From Subtercola endophyticus (lineage in GTDB: Bacteria > Actinomycetota > Actinomycetes > Actinomycetales > Microbacteriaceae): 64,000 nt of DNA. The stretch covers positions 2,046,001 through 2,110,000 of the forward strand of contig NZ_CP087997.1 in NCBI RefSeq assembly GCF_021044565.1. The letters are read 5' to 3'. The translations under genes were made by a program, and so were the position numbers. Below are positions 1 through 11,467 of this stretch, one piece after another. The notes beneath the pieces are model-generated. The model did no database searches. It was given only the letters and a program-made list of their open reading frames with translations, and was not told the DNA's origin. Every line of letters starts with the position of its first letter. The first letter of the stretch is position 1.

Positions 1-850
1 CTTTGACGATGCCGACCTTCAGGCCCTTCAAGCTGCGCGTCGCCGCGCCCTCGCGAGCGGCGGCGGCGAAGCTCGGCCACTCGTCGCGCAGGCTCGTGGA
101 GTCGCGCGCGTCGTGGCCGCCGATGACGTCGTGCAGCAGTGCCGCGTCGAGAACGCTGCGGCTGACCGGCCCGACCTGATCGAGGCTGGAGGCGAGGGCG
201 ATGGCGCCGTAGCGGCTCACTCCCCCGTAGGTGGGCTTCATGCCGACGCTGCCCGTCACCGCGGCCGGCTGGCGAATCGAGCCGCCGGTGTCGCTGCCGA
301 GTGCCAGTGGTGCCTCGAAGGCGGCGACGGCCGCGGCGCTGCCGCCACCGGAGCCGCCGGGGATGCGGTCGAGATCCCACGGGTTGTGCGTCGGACCATA
401 CGCCGAGTGCTCGGTGGAGGAGCCCATGGCGAACTCGTCCATGTTCGTCTTGCCAAGCGGAATGAGGCCGGCTCGCCGCAGCTTGGCGACGACGGTCGCA
501 TCGTAGGGCGGAACCCAGCCCTGCAGAATCTTCGACCCCGCGGTGCTCGGCATATCGATGGTGCAGAGCACGTCTTTGATGGCGATCGGCACGCCGGCGA
601 GTTCACTGCCCGCGCCGCGAGCGGTTCCGCTCTCGTCGGCGGTGAGGTCACCGGATGCTCGGCGAGCGTCGATCGCGCGTGCAGTCGCCCGGGCCTGGTC
701 TGCCGCCACGTGCAGGAACGCGTGCACGTCGGGCTCGACGGCGGCGATGCGGTCGAGGTGGGCATCCACTGCTTCGAGGCTGCTCACTTCGCGCGTGGCG
801 AGCTTCTCGGCCAGCGCGGAGGCGCTCAGGCGGGTCAGGTCGTGGCTCAC
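1..850 (-). CDS. gatA: Asp-tRNA(Asn)/Glu-tRNA(Gln) amidotransferase subunit A (partial)
   Basis: Amidase-signature subunit of the GatCAB complex, which converts misacylated Glu-tRNA(Gln) or Asp-tRNA(Asn) to the correct aminoacyl-tRNA using ammonia from glutamine. The 3' part lies outside the window; about 283 N-terminal residues are visible. They contain the catalytic Lys in GVPIAIKDV and the Gly/Ser-rich amidase stretch [14 protein letters not shown] followed by [14 protein letters not shown], which carries the cis-Ser and nucleophile Ser. The start is the GTG at 850, which overlaps the gatC stop as GTGA, so the two genes are translationally coupled. GatB would be expected further left. Confidence 0.95.
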   Translation of the reverse strand, partial: MSHDLTRLSASALAEKLATREVSSLEAVDAHLDRIAAVEPDVHAFLHVAADQARATARAIDARRASGDLTADESGTARGAGSELAGVPIAIKDVLCTIDMPSTAGSKILQGWVPPYDATVVAKLRRAGLIPLGKTNMDEFAMGSSTEHSAYGPTHNPWDLDRIPGGSGGGSAAAVAAFEAPLALGSDTGGSIRQPAAVTGSVGMKPTYGGVSRYGAIALASSLDQVGPVSRSVLDAALLHDVIGGHDARDSTSLRDEWPSFAAAAREGAATRSLKGLKVGIVK

Positions 851-1260
851 TGTTCTTCTCCCAGAATGGCCGAGACGCGAAAGCGGCTGCCGTCGTGTTC
901 GGGTGCCCCCGAGAGCGCTTGCTCTTGGGTGAGGGTGACGCCCACGACGTCTTCGCGGAACACGTTCTGCAGCGGAATGGGGTGGCTCGTAGCGGGCACG
1001 TCGGGGGTCGCGACCTCGGTCACCTTGGCCACGTTGTCGACGATCGCCACCAGCTCGCCGGTGAGTTTCGTGATCTCGTCGTCGGTGAGGTTGATGCGCG
1101 CGAGGCCGGCGAGGTGCGCGACCTGGGCGGTTGTGATCTCGCCGGGGCCGCTAGCGCCTTCTGCGGGCGCAGGCCGACTGTTGGCGCTCGTCGCAGGGCG
1201 CGCACTTTCGCTGCTCGCGACGCTGGCGCTGTTCGCGTTCGGGGGTGTTTCGGTAGACAT
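847..1260 (-). CDS. gatC: Asp-tRNA(Asn)/Glu-tRNA(Gln) amidotransferase subunit C
   Basis: Small GatCAB subunit that wraps around GatA and stabilises the complex. The product is 137 aa against the usual ~95-100, because of an Ala/Ser/Pro-rich N-terminal extension of about 37 residues before the conserved core, which begins [21 protein letters not shown]. The conserved [13 protein letters not shown] segment lies near the end. I chose the ATG at 1260 (MSTETPPN), preceded by GGAG at a good distance. An in-frame start 36 nt upstream is possible but has no ribosome site. The stop overlaps the gatA start (GTGA). Confidence 0.93.
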   Translation of the reverse strand: MSTETPPNANSASVASSESARPATSANSRPAPAEGASGPGEITTAQVAHLAGLARINLTDDEITKLTGELVAIVDNVAKVTEVATPDVPATSHPIPLQNVFREDVVGVTLTQEQALSGAPEHDGSRFRVSAILGEEQ

Positions 1261-1447
1261 GCGACTCCGTACTGCTGGGTTCGGGGCGGCGCACAACGGC
1301 GCGGCTCGGTGCGGTGCGCTGCCGCGCCCCGGGAACCCATCAAGTGTATTCGCTGTCGCTGACCTTCAGTTGCGCCGCCGTCTCCGGCTCGCCACTGCGT
1401 TTCCGCGCCACAGCGCTCGAATAAGCGCCGGCCGCAGCGAACCCGCA

Positions 1448-1710
1448 TCAGTGCACGGCCGGCACCAACTGGTTGAATTCGATAGTCAGTCGGCCCAGTT
1501 GTGATGAGGCTACTCGGACGCGCACGGTGGCGCCCGGCACAATCGCATCGACCAGCACCTGGGGAATCGCTTGGTTCGTTCGCGGCGGAAAGGAGTCATG
1601 CCCCGGGACCGAGACCAGCAGGTCGAGATGACGGCCGGATCTGCATCGAATTGAGTTCCGAACGCGACATTCGTCGACTGCATTCCCCGCACCACGGCGA
1701 TGAGGTCCGC
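1448..1710 (-). pseudogene. Frameshifted relative of the adjacent two-repeat protein
   Basis: Read on the minus strand, the first part encodes VVRGMQSTNVAFGTQFDADPA, close to LVRGMTSTNVSFGADF of the neighbouring gene. After roughly position 1640 the similarity continues in another frame (HLDLLVSVPGHDSFPP, then TNQAIPQVLVDAIVPGATV, ending LGRLTIEFNQLVPAVH-stop). It matches SFELIVTIPDHEPYP...LGRLGIDFSQIIP of the neighbour residue by residue, with one base missing. No clear start codon or ribosome site precedes it. It begins immediately after the stop of its relative, so it looks like a decayed tandem copy of the first repeat only. A sequencing error at the shift cannot be excluded. Confidence 0.7.
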
Positions 1711-1747
1711 TGAAGTACAGATCTGCGGCCCCAGTCGACGGTCGAGG

Positions 1748-2470
1748 CTACACTGCGGGCCAGTCGATCGTCCAGAGGTCGGGCACCGCCGGGTTGCCCT
1801 TCAGCGGAAACGTCGCGCCCGGGACCACGAGCGGGTACTTATCTCGCGGGATGCGCTGCCCGTTCTTCGAGATATACGGGGCGCCACCGGGATATGTGAT
1901 GCTCATGATGAGACCGAGCACCGGGTCTCCGTTCGGTGCCGTGATGCTGCCCACGCTGAACGTCTGCTGCACCACTCCCGTGGCCGCCGTTCCACTCTCG
2001 CGAAGAGCGTCGCCAGACATCGGCTGCCCTCCCGGCACGGCACCTGCCATCGCAGCCGCGCCGATTCCGGCTCCGCCCATCATTGCCCCGCTCATTCCGC
2101 CCCCGCCCAGGGCGTTCGGGATGATCTGACTGAAGTCAATGCCTAACCGGCCGAGATTGGTGGGGTCGACGCGAACGAATACGGTGGAGCCCGGCAGGAT
2201 CGAGCCGATGAGCATGAACGGAACCGTTTGATTCGTTGTCAGTGGATATGGCTCGTGATCGGGAATCGTGACGATGAGTTCAAACGAGACGACGTGATTC
2301 GACTGGAAGTCGGCACCGAACGACACGTTCGTCGATGTCATTCCGCGGACGAGAGCGGTTCCTTGAATGCCGCTCGCCTGAAGGTCAGCCGGCATCGTGC
2401 GCGGCGTACTCATTTCAGCAACGATTTTGCCCAGGCCCAGGCCGTTTACAAAGTCACGGAAGCCCATCAT
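1748..2470 (-). CDS. Two-repeat protein of unknown function
   Basis: A 240-aa protein I do not recognise. It has no signal peptide or clear membrane segment. It appears built from two related beta-rich units. Unit 1 spans about residues 38-105 (RGMTSTNVSFGADF, then SILPGSTVFVRVDPTNLGRL). Unit 2 spans about 165-240 (VVQQTFSVGSI, then VVPGATFPLKGNP ending WTIDWPAV). A Gly/Ala/Met-rich linker at about 109-140 joins them. Both units share the pattern of a strand, a PxxxPY-like turn, then a PG[SA]T strand. The gene lies 83 bp downstream of ligA on the same strand and is followed at once by a frameshifted copy of unit 1. The start could be either of two adjacent ATGs. Confidence 0.75.
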   Translation of the reverse strand: MMGFRDFVNGLGLGKIVAEMSTPRTMPADLQASGIQGTALVRGMTSTNVSFGADFQSNHVVSFELIVTIPDHEPYPLTTNQTVPFMLIGSILPGSTVFVRVDPTNLGRLGIDFSQIIPNALGGGGMSGAMMGGAGIGAAAMAGAVPGGQPMSGDALRESGTAATGVVQQTFSVGSITAPNGDPVLGLIMSITYPGGAPYISKNGQRIPRDKYPLVVPGATFPLKGNPAVPDLWTIDWPAV

Positions 2471-2553
2471 CTATCTCGATTCAAGTCGGACTCGTGAAAT
2501 TCGACTGAATCTCACATATTGTCAACTTCGAGAGTAGCATGAACTTATCTCAA

Positions 2554-6247
<3,694 letters not shown>

Positions 6248-6377
6248 GCCACAAGCATAAACGGCGCCACTGACGCCCCGCCGGGAATGCGCCAGACTGT
6301 GCATAACTGCGCGACACGCACGCGCTGTGGAGTATTCATTCACGAAAGCATCAGACACGTAGACGAGACTGATCACG

Positions 6378-7370
6378 ATGTCTTTGCTCCTCCCCACTCG
6401 TCCCATCCCGACGGGCGGCGTGCCAGCCAGCCCCGTGCGAACTGCCCGCCACCCGCGGCTCACGGCGCTCACCATCGTGTTCTCGTTCGTGCTCGCCGTG
6501 CTTGTGTTGTTTCATACGGCGGTGCCCGACATCGGTGGTATCGGGCTGCTACTCGACACGAGCATCCCGTGGTTCGGGCTGTTCGTGATTCCGCTGGCGG
6601 TGATGGCGGTCGTAGCGCGGCGGGTGAGCGCGCTGGTTTTCGTGCTGCTTGCTGCGGTGGTGTGGGGGGCGCTGTTCGGGCCGGGGCTCGTGCCGTTGAA
6701 ATGGAGTGCGCCCGCGGCATCCACCGCCGACGGAACGCACCTCACCGTGGCGAGCCAGAACATCGAGGCGTCGTCGGGAACCGGCCGGCAGTCGGCGCAG
6801 ACGCTGGCCGCAACCGGGGCAGACGTCATTGCGCTCGAAGAGATGACGTCAGACGATTTCGACAGCATCTCGGCCTCTCTCGCGGCGGCGTATCCCTACT
6901 CCTATGGCGTGGGCACCGTGGGAGTCTGGAGCAAGTACCCCGTCGTCAACGCCCAGCCGCTCAACCTGGGGCTCGGCTGGAATCGTGCACTCGCTGCCGA
7001 TCTGCAGACACCGCAGGGGCTGGTGAGCATCTACGTCATCCACGCCGCCTCGGCCAGGCCCGGTGACGTTTCGGCTCGCGACTCGATGCTCGCGGCCCTC
7101 GCCCAGACGCTGCCGAACGACGAGAACAAGCGAGTCATCGCGGTCGGCGACTTCAACGCCGCCTCGACAGACCGCGCGATGGGCGGCATCGAGTCGCAGC
7201 TCTCCGAGGCGAATCAAAGCGAAGGGATGCTCGGCAGCACCTGGCCGTCGAACCTCCCCGTGACGCGGCTCGACCACCTCCTGCAGCGCGGAATGACCGT
7301 CACGTCGAACACCACCCTCGCCGCCGGCGGCAGCGACCACCGCGCCATCCTGACGTCGCTCAACCTCTAG
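6378..7370 (+). CDS. Membrane-anchored endonuclease/exonuclease/phosphatase-family protein
   Basis: A 330-aa protein with about three N-terminal membrane helices (roughly 29-48, 62-80 and 84-104) followed by an extracytoplasmic EEP (DNase I-like) domain. The domain shows the family landmarks in order: [10 protein letters not shown], the metal-binding Glu in [14 protein letters not shown] near the C-terminus, and the terminal GSDHRAI with Asp-His. The family hydrolyses phosphodiesters in nucleic acids, lipids or inositol phosphates; the substrate here cannot be told. This membrane-bound form is common in Actinobacteria. The start lies inside an open stretch antisense to the mnmA upstream region. 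Confidence 0.85.
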   Translation: MSLLLPTRPIPTGGVPASPVRTARHPRLTALTIVFSFVLAVLVLFHTAVPDIGGIGLLLDTSIPWFGLFVIPLAVMAVVARRVSALVFVLLAAVVWGALFGPGLVPLKWSAPAASTADGTHLTVASQNIEASSGTGRQSAQTLAATGADVIALEEMTSDDFDSISASLAAAYPYSYGVGTVGVWSKYPVVNAQPLNLGLGWNRALAADLQTPQGLVSIYVIHAASARPGDVSARDSMLAALAQTLPNDENKRVIAVGDFNAASTDRAMGGIESQLSEANQSEGMLGSTWPSNLPVTRLDHLLQRGMTVTSNTTLAAGGSDHRAILTSLNL

Positions 7371-7694
7371 CCCGCCTCACTCCCGCGGCGTCGAGCGCGA
7401 CTCTTCCGGACGAGAGCGGCCGCCCCGGCGGTCGCTCTCGTCCGGAGCCATCGCGGTGACGGGGCTTGCGCCTCCCGTGGCGGTGCGGCGTCGTTCGTGA
7501 GCGTCACGCGCAGGGGCCTCGCGGTCACACGTCGAGGTTGCGCAGATGCACCTAAAGCCGCTGCGCGCGGCGCTTTTGCGCAACCCGGCGGTCGAAGAGC
7601 GTCGAATCGGAGCCGAATGTGCGCGCCGCTGGTCTCCGAGTCAAGGGCGGCTCCGACCGTGGATACCGCGGCGCGCGCGGAATAGGCTGACCAC
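7371..7694. other. 324-bp intergenic region
   Basis: A gap between two plus-strand genes. It holds the hairpin repeat at 7397-7454. The rest shows no convincing coding frame on either strand. Small open frames here lack family matches and ribosome sites. The promoter of the downstream HerA-like gene should lie in its right part, but I could not identify clear -35/-10 boxes. Confidence 0.6.
7397..7454. repeat. 58-nt hairpin repeat, intergenic copy
   Basis: A perfect 14-bp inverted repeat (TCCGGACGAGAGCG at 7405-7418 against its complement at 7433-7446) encloses a further GCCGCC/GGCGGT stem, and outer GCGA/TCGC can extend it. It begins 26 bp after the upstream gene's stop. By hand alignment 48 of 58 bases match the element at 60746-60803 inside smc, without gaps. 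There is no T-tract, so a simple intrinsic terminator is less likely than a REP-like element. Confidence 0.85.
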
Positions 7695-9644
7695 ATGACC
7701 GACGATGCTCTGCGAATTGCTCAGGAAGAGGCCGCCGCCGCGGTCGAAGCGGCCCGCCAGGCCCAGGCGGCCGCGGAGGCAGCGCTCAAACGGGCTCAGG
7801 ATGCGGCCCTCGCCGCCGCATCCGCGCCGTCACCCGCGGAAACTGCTGCGGCTGCGGCTGGCGCTGCCGCGACACCCACCCCCGCAAACACCCCCGCCAC
7901 CCCGCCGGTCGACACCCCCGCTCCGGCAGACACCCCCACCCCCACCGCCGCCCCCGCGCCGCAGGCCGGCCCCCTCGACCCCGCCGCGGTCGACCTCATC
8001 CGCGCCGGATACGCGTTCACCGGCCCCGCCCTCGAGATGGGCTCCCTCGTCAACGGCGACGCCGACCCCGCGACCCAGGTGCGCATCCCGCTCGCCATGA
8101 CGAACCGCCACGGACTCGTCGCCGGCGCCACCGGAACCGGCAAGACGAAGACGCTCCAGGTGCTCGCCGAGCAGCTCAGCGCGGCCGGCGTTCCCGTCTT
8201 CGCAGCCGACATCAAGGGCGACCTCTCCGGCATCGCGACCGCCGGCCAGCCGAACGACAAGCTGCTCAGCAGAACCCAGGGCATCGGCCAGAACTGGGTG
8301 CCCGAGGCCAGCCCGACCGAGTACTTCAGCCTGGGTGGCAGAGGAAAGGGCATCCCGATCCGCGCCACCGTCGCCGGGTTCGGGCCCCTTCTCATGAGCA
8401 AAGTGCTCGGCCTGAACAACACGCAGGAGTCGAGCCTCGGCCTCGTCTTCCACTACGCCGACAAGGCCGGCCTCCCACTGCTCGACCTCAGCGACCTGCG
8501 GGCCGTGCTGAGCTACCTCGCGAGCCCCGAGGGCAAGGCCGAACTCACCGATCTCGGCGGCATCTCGTCGCAGACCATCGGGGTGATTCTGCGCGAGCTC
8601 ATCACCTTCGCCGATCAGGGTGCCGACGTCTTCTTCGGCGAGACCGAGATCGATACGGCCGAGTTTCTGAAGACCACCGCTGACGGTCAGGGCATCGTGA
8701 GCCTGCTCGAGGTTCCGGGCGTCGCAGACAAACCGGCCCTGTACTCGACGTTCTTGATGTGGCTGCTGGCCGACCTCTACAACGATCTGCCCGAGGTCGG
8801 CGACCTCGACAAGCCCAAGCTCGTGTTCTTCTTCGACGAGGCGCACCTGCTCTTTCGCGACGCGTCGAAAGACTTTCTCGCCTCGATCACGCAGACCGTG
8901 CGGCTGATCCGCTCGAAGGGCGTCGGCATCTTCTTCGTGACGCAGACCCCGAAGGATGTTCCGGGCGAAGTGCTGGCGCAGCTCGGCTCGCGCATCCAGC
9001 ACCAGCTGCGCGCCTTCACTCCCGACGACGCCAAGTCGCTGCGGGCCACGGTCTCGACCTTCCCGAAGTCGGGCTACGACCTCGCCGAAGTGCTGCAGAA
9101 CCTCGCCACGGGCGAAGCCGTCGTCACGGTCATGAACGAGAAGGGCGCCCCGAGCCCCGTCGCGTGGACCCGTCTGCGCGCCCCACAGGGGTCGATGTCT
9201 CCGACACCGGATGCCCAGATCGACTCCGCCGTAGCCGCCTCCCCTCTGCTGCCGATCTACGGCGCCGTCATCGACCGCGAGTCGGCCCGCGAGATGCTCA
9301 CCGCGAAGCTCAATCTGGCTGCGGAACAGGCCGCGGCAGCCGTGCAGGCCGAAGCCGACGCGAAGGCCCAGGCCGACGCGGCCGCGGCGGCAGCCAAGGA
9401 GCAGGCCGCGGCCGAAAAAGCCCAGGCGAAGGCGCAATCCGACCACGAGAAGGCGCAGGCTAGGGCCGAGCGTGAGGCCGTGGCAGCCGCTGCCTCCGCG
9501 GAAAGGGCCCGCCGGGCATCCGGAACCCGCACCACCGCCCAGGCCGCGCCGAACATTCTCGCCGACGTGCTCGGCTCGAAGGCCACTCAGTCGATTCTCA
9601 CCAGCGTCGTCTCGGGCATCTTCGGCACCCGTCGCCGCCGCTGA
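7695..9644 (+). CDS. HerA-like DUF853 ATPase (helicase/translocase fold)
   Basis: A 649-aa P-loop ATPase of the HerA/FtsK-like superfamily, DUF853 branch. After an Ala-rich coiled-coil-like N-terminus and a Pro/Thr linker (about 50-92), the ATPase core starts near residue 95. It contains Walker A GATGTGKT at about 144-151 and Walker B LVFFFDEAH at about 376-384, followed by the sensor-like GIFFVTQTP. The C-terminal ~90 residues form a charged Ala/Glu/Lys coiled coil. HerA relatives work with NurA in DNA end processing, but no nurA gene is present here and DUF853 proteins usually stand alone. The cellular role of this branch is not settled. No SIR2, nuclease or other defence partner is adjacent. 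Confidence 0.88.
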   Translation: MTDDALRIAQEEAAAAVEAARQAQAAAEAALKRAQDAALAAASAPSPAETAAAAAGAAATPTPANTPATPPVDTPAPADTPTPTAAPAPQAGPLDPAAVDLIRAGYAFTGPALEMGSLVNGDADPATQVRIPLAMTNRHGLVAGATGTGKTKTLQVLAEQLSAAGVPVFAADIKGDLSGIATAGQPNDKLLSRTQGIGQNWVPEASPTEYFSLGGRGKGIPIRATVAGFGPLLMSKVLGLNNTQESSLGLVFHYADKAGLPLLDLSDLRAVLSYLASPEGKAELTDLGGISSQTIGVILRELITFADQGADVFFGETEIDTAEFLKTTADGQGIVSLLEVPGVADKPALYSTFLMWLLADLYNDLPEVGDLDKPKLVFFFDEAHLLFRDASKDFLASITQTVRLIRSKGVGIFFVTQTPKDVPGEVLAQLGSRIQHQLRAFTPDDAKSLRATVSTFPKSGYDLAEVLQNLATGEAVVTVMNEKGAPSPVAWTRLRAPQGSMSPTPDAQIDSAVAASPLLPIYGAVIDRESAREMLTAKLNLAAEQAAAAVQAEADAKAQADAAAAAAKEQAAAEKAQAKAQSDHEKAQARAEREAVAAAASAERARRASGTRTTAQAAPNILADVLGSKATQSILTSVVSGIFGTRRRR

Positions 9645-9775
9645 CGCGAAGGGCGGCGCCCGGCCGCGACGGGTCGCTGCTCGGCTCGGGATCCGCTCCC
9701 ACCCCGCCGCTCCCGCTCCGCTGCCCGCGCCGCCGCTGCCCTCGGGCCCGGTCGGCGCGCCCGGCTCCCCGTCGC

Positions 9776-9838
9776 TGAGGTCGTTACCGCCGTACTGAGG
9801 CCGTCACAGCGACCTCAGTCGAGTCCTAACGACCTCAC
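9776..9838. repeat. Nested inverted repeat between convergent genes, copy A
   Basis: Two direct TGAGG[TC]CG arms (9776 and 9796) are followed by two CGACCTCA arms (9810 and 9830). The outer arms pair perfectly over 11 bp (TGAGGTCGTTA with TAACGACCTCA) and the inner arms form a second stem. Arm spacing of 20, 14 and 20 nt is identical in the copy at 51507-51569. The element lies in the 246-bp gap between the convergent HerA-like and cysteine desulfurase genes. A (CGGTG)4 microsatellite lies nearby at 9861-9880. Confidence 0.85.
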
Positions 9839-9890
9839 AAGGCCTCGCGAGCCGGCGGCGCGGTGCGGTGCGGTGCGGTGGGACGCAGCG

Positions 9891-11408
9891 CTAGGCCACG
9901 GCGCGGTCGGCGAAGCCGGCCTTCGTCGCGCGAGCGACTGCCGCGGGCAAGGCTGCCACCAGAGCATCCACCTCGGCCGCCGTTGTGCCGTGCCCGAGCG
10001 TGAACCGCAGAGCCCCGCGGGCCTCCAGCTCGGGAACGCCCATCGCCACGAGCACGTGCGACACCTCCGGCACTCCGGCCTGGCATGCCGACCCAGTCGA
10101 CACCGAGAACCCGGCCACGTCGAGCAGAAACAGCAGCGAATCCCCCTCGCATCCCTCGAACGTGAAGTGCGCGTTGCCCGGCAGCCGACCTTCCGGGCTC
10201 GGGTCTCCGCGCAGCACAGCCGTCGGCACCGCCGACCGGATGCCCGAAACCAGCCGGTCACGCAACTCCTCGAGTGCTGGCGCAAAGGTGGGCAGCGTCG
10301 AAACCGCGTTCTGGGCTGCCGCCGCAAACGCCACGGCGCCCGCCACATCTTGCGTTCCGGATCTCCCGCGCTGCTGCCCCCCACCATGAATCAGCGGCAC
10401 CACATCGGCCGTTCGCGACAGCAGCAGCGCCCCCACCCCGACCGGGCCGCCGATCTTGTGGGCCGAGACGCTGAGCGCGGCGACTCCGATCGCATGAAAG
10501 TCGATGGGCACATACCCGTACGCCGACACCGCGTCGACGTGCACCGGAACGCCGTATTTCGCAGCTACCGCGGCCAGCTCGGCGACGGGCTGAATCGTTC
10601 CGACTTCGTTATTCGCCCACAGAAACGACACGAGCGCCACGTCGTCGGCCGCGCCAGTCCCGCTCGCAGCAGTCACATCGTCGACCGCACCAGCCTCGCT
10701 CACAGCAGACCCACCGTCGACCGCACCAGCCCCGCTCACAGCAGACCCACCATCGACCGCGCCCGCCACGTTCGCCGCGCCGGTCACAGAAACGCCACCC
10801 CCAGCTGCGTTACTGCCGACAGCCGCGCCTCCGCTGCCCCGCGCCAGCGCCGCCTCGAGCACCTCAGGGTGCAGCCGCCCCACCGAATCCACCGGCAGCC
10901 ACTCGATGACGGCGCCCTCGTACTGCGCGAGCCACTCCACGGCGTCGTTCGTCGCGTGGTGCTCCCCGCCCGGCACCAGCACTCGGGGCCTCCGTGGCAT
11001 GCTGCCACCGGCACCACTCACGCCCGCCGCACCAGCACCCGCGCCCGCCGCGCCGCCTTCGGCACCCGCTCCACCACCGGCACCCGCGCCACCCGCGCCA
11101 CCTCCGGCACGCGCGCCCGTCGCACCACCCGCGCCGCCCGCCGCAGCGCCCTGCTGCCGCTTCCAGTACAGTCCCTTAACCCCGAGGTTGATCGACTCCG
11201 TACCCCCCGACGTGAACACCACTTCAACCGGGTCTGCCCCGAGCGACGCCGCCACGACCTCGCGGGATTCCTCGAGCATCCGCTTCGCCTGCTGACCCTG
11301 CGAATGAATCGACGACGGGTTGCCCACCACACCGAGCGCCGAGACGTACGCCGAGAGCGCCGACGGCAGCAGCGGCGTGGTCGCCGCGTGATCGAGATAA
11401 ATGGCCAT
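9891..11408 (-). CDS. Cysteine desulfurase (NifS/IscS type) with repeat insertions
   Basis: PLP enzyme that removes sulfur from cysteine as a protein persulfide; the likely client is MnmA, downstream on the same strand. The N-terminus MAIYLDHAATTPLLPSAL, the PLP Lys318 in SAHKIGGPVG and the active-site Cys442 in STGSACQAG are all present. At 505 aa it is about 110 residues longer than typical. Two low-complexity blocks explain this. One is a Gly/Ala block at 85-139 just before the GGEHHAT motif. The other, at about 191-257, is built from 12-residue repeats such as GAVDGGSAVSGA. Both sit in loops and leave the catalytic motifs intact. Start taken at MAIYLDHA rather than nine codons upstream. 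Divergent from glgX, 59 bp apart. Confidence 0.93.
   Translation of the reverse strand: MAIYLDHAATTPLLPSALSAYVSALGVVGNPSSIHSQGQQAKRMLEESREVVAASLGADPVEVVFTSGGTESINLGVKGLYWKRQQGAAAGGAGGATGARAGGGAGGAGAGGGAGAEGGAAGAGAGAAGVSGAGGSMPRRPRVLVPGGEHHATNDAVEWLAQYEGAVIEWLPVDSVGRLHPEVLEAALARGSGGAAVGSNAAGGGVSVTGAANVAGAVDGGSAVSGAGAVDGGSAVSEAGAVDDVTAASGTGAADDVALVSFLWANNEVGTIQPVAELAAVAAKYGVPVHVDAVSAYGYVPIDFHAIGVAALSVSAHKIGGPVGVGALLLSRTADVVPLIHGGGQQRGRSGTQDVAGAVAFAAAAQNAVSTLPTFAPALEELRDRLVSGIRSAVPTAVLRGDPSPEGRLPGNAHFTFEGCEGDSLLFLLDVAGFSVSTGSACQAGVPEVSHVLVAMGVPELEARGALRFTLGHGTTAAEVDALVAALPAAVARATKAGFADRAVA
10645..10758. repeat. 36-nt tandem repeat inside the cysteine desulfurase gene
   Basis: Three head-to-tail 36-nt units begin at 10645, 10681 and 10717, with a partial fourth. 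The second and third units differ at only a couple of positions; the first is more diverged. Being 12 codons long, they preserve the reading frame and encode the 12-residue repeat block of the enzyme. Confidence 0.85.
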
Positions 11409-11467
11409 AACGGGCAGCACTACTCCAGTTTTCATTGCCGAAACAACTACTCACTACTCTAAGACGC

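Noticed and set aside
7695..9644. HerA-based antiphage defence system
   Set aside because: The ATPase is of the DUF853 branch and has no SIR2, DUF4297, NurA or nuclease neighbour; flanking genes are unrelated.
10645..10758. Possible CRISPR array
   Set aside because: The 36-nt units are directly tandem without unique spacers and lie in frame inside an enzyme gene.
10594..11156. Possible intein in the cysteine desulfurase
   Set aside because: The insertions are Gly/Ala low-complexity and lack splicing motifs (no N-terminal Cys block, no HN-C end).
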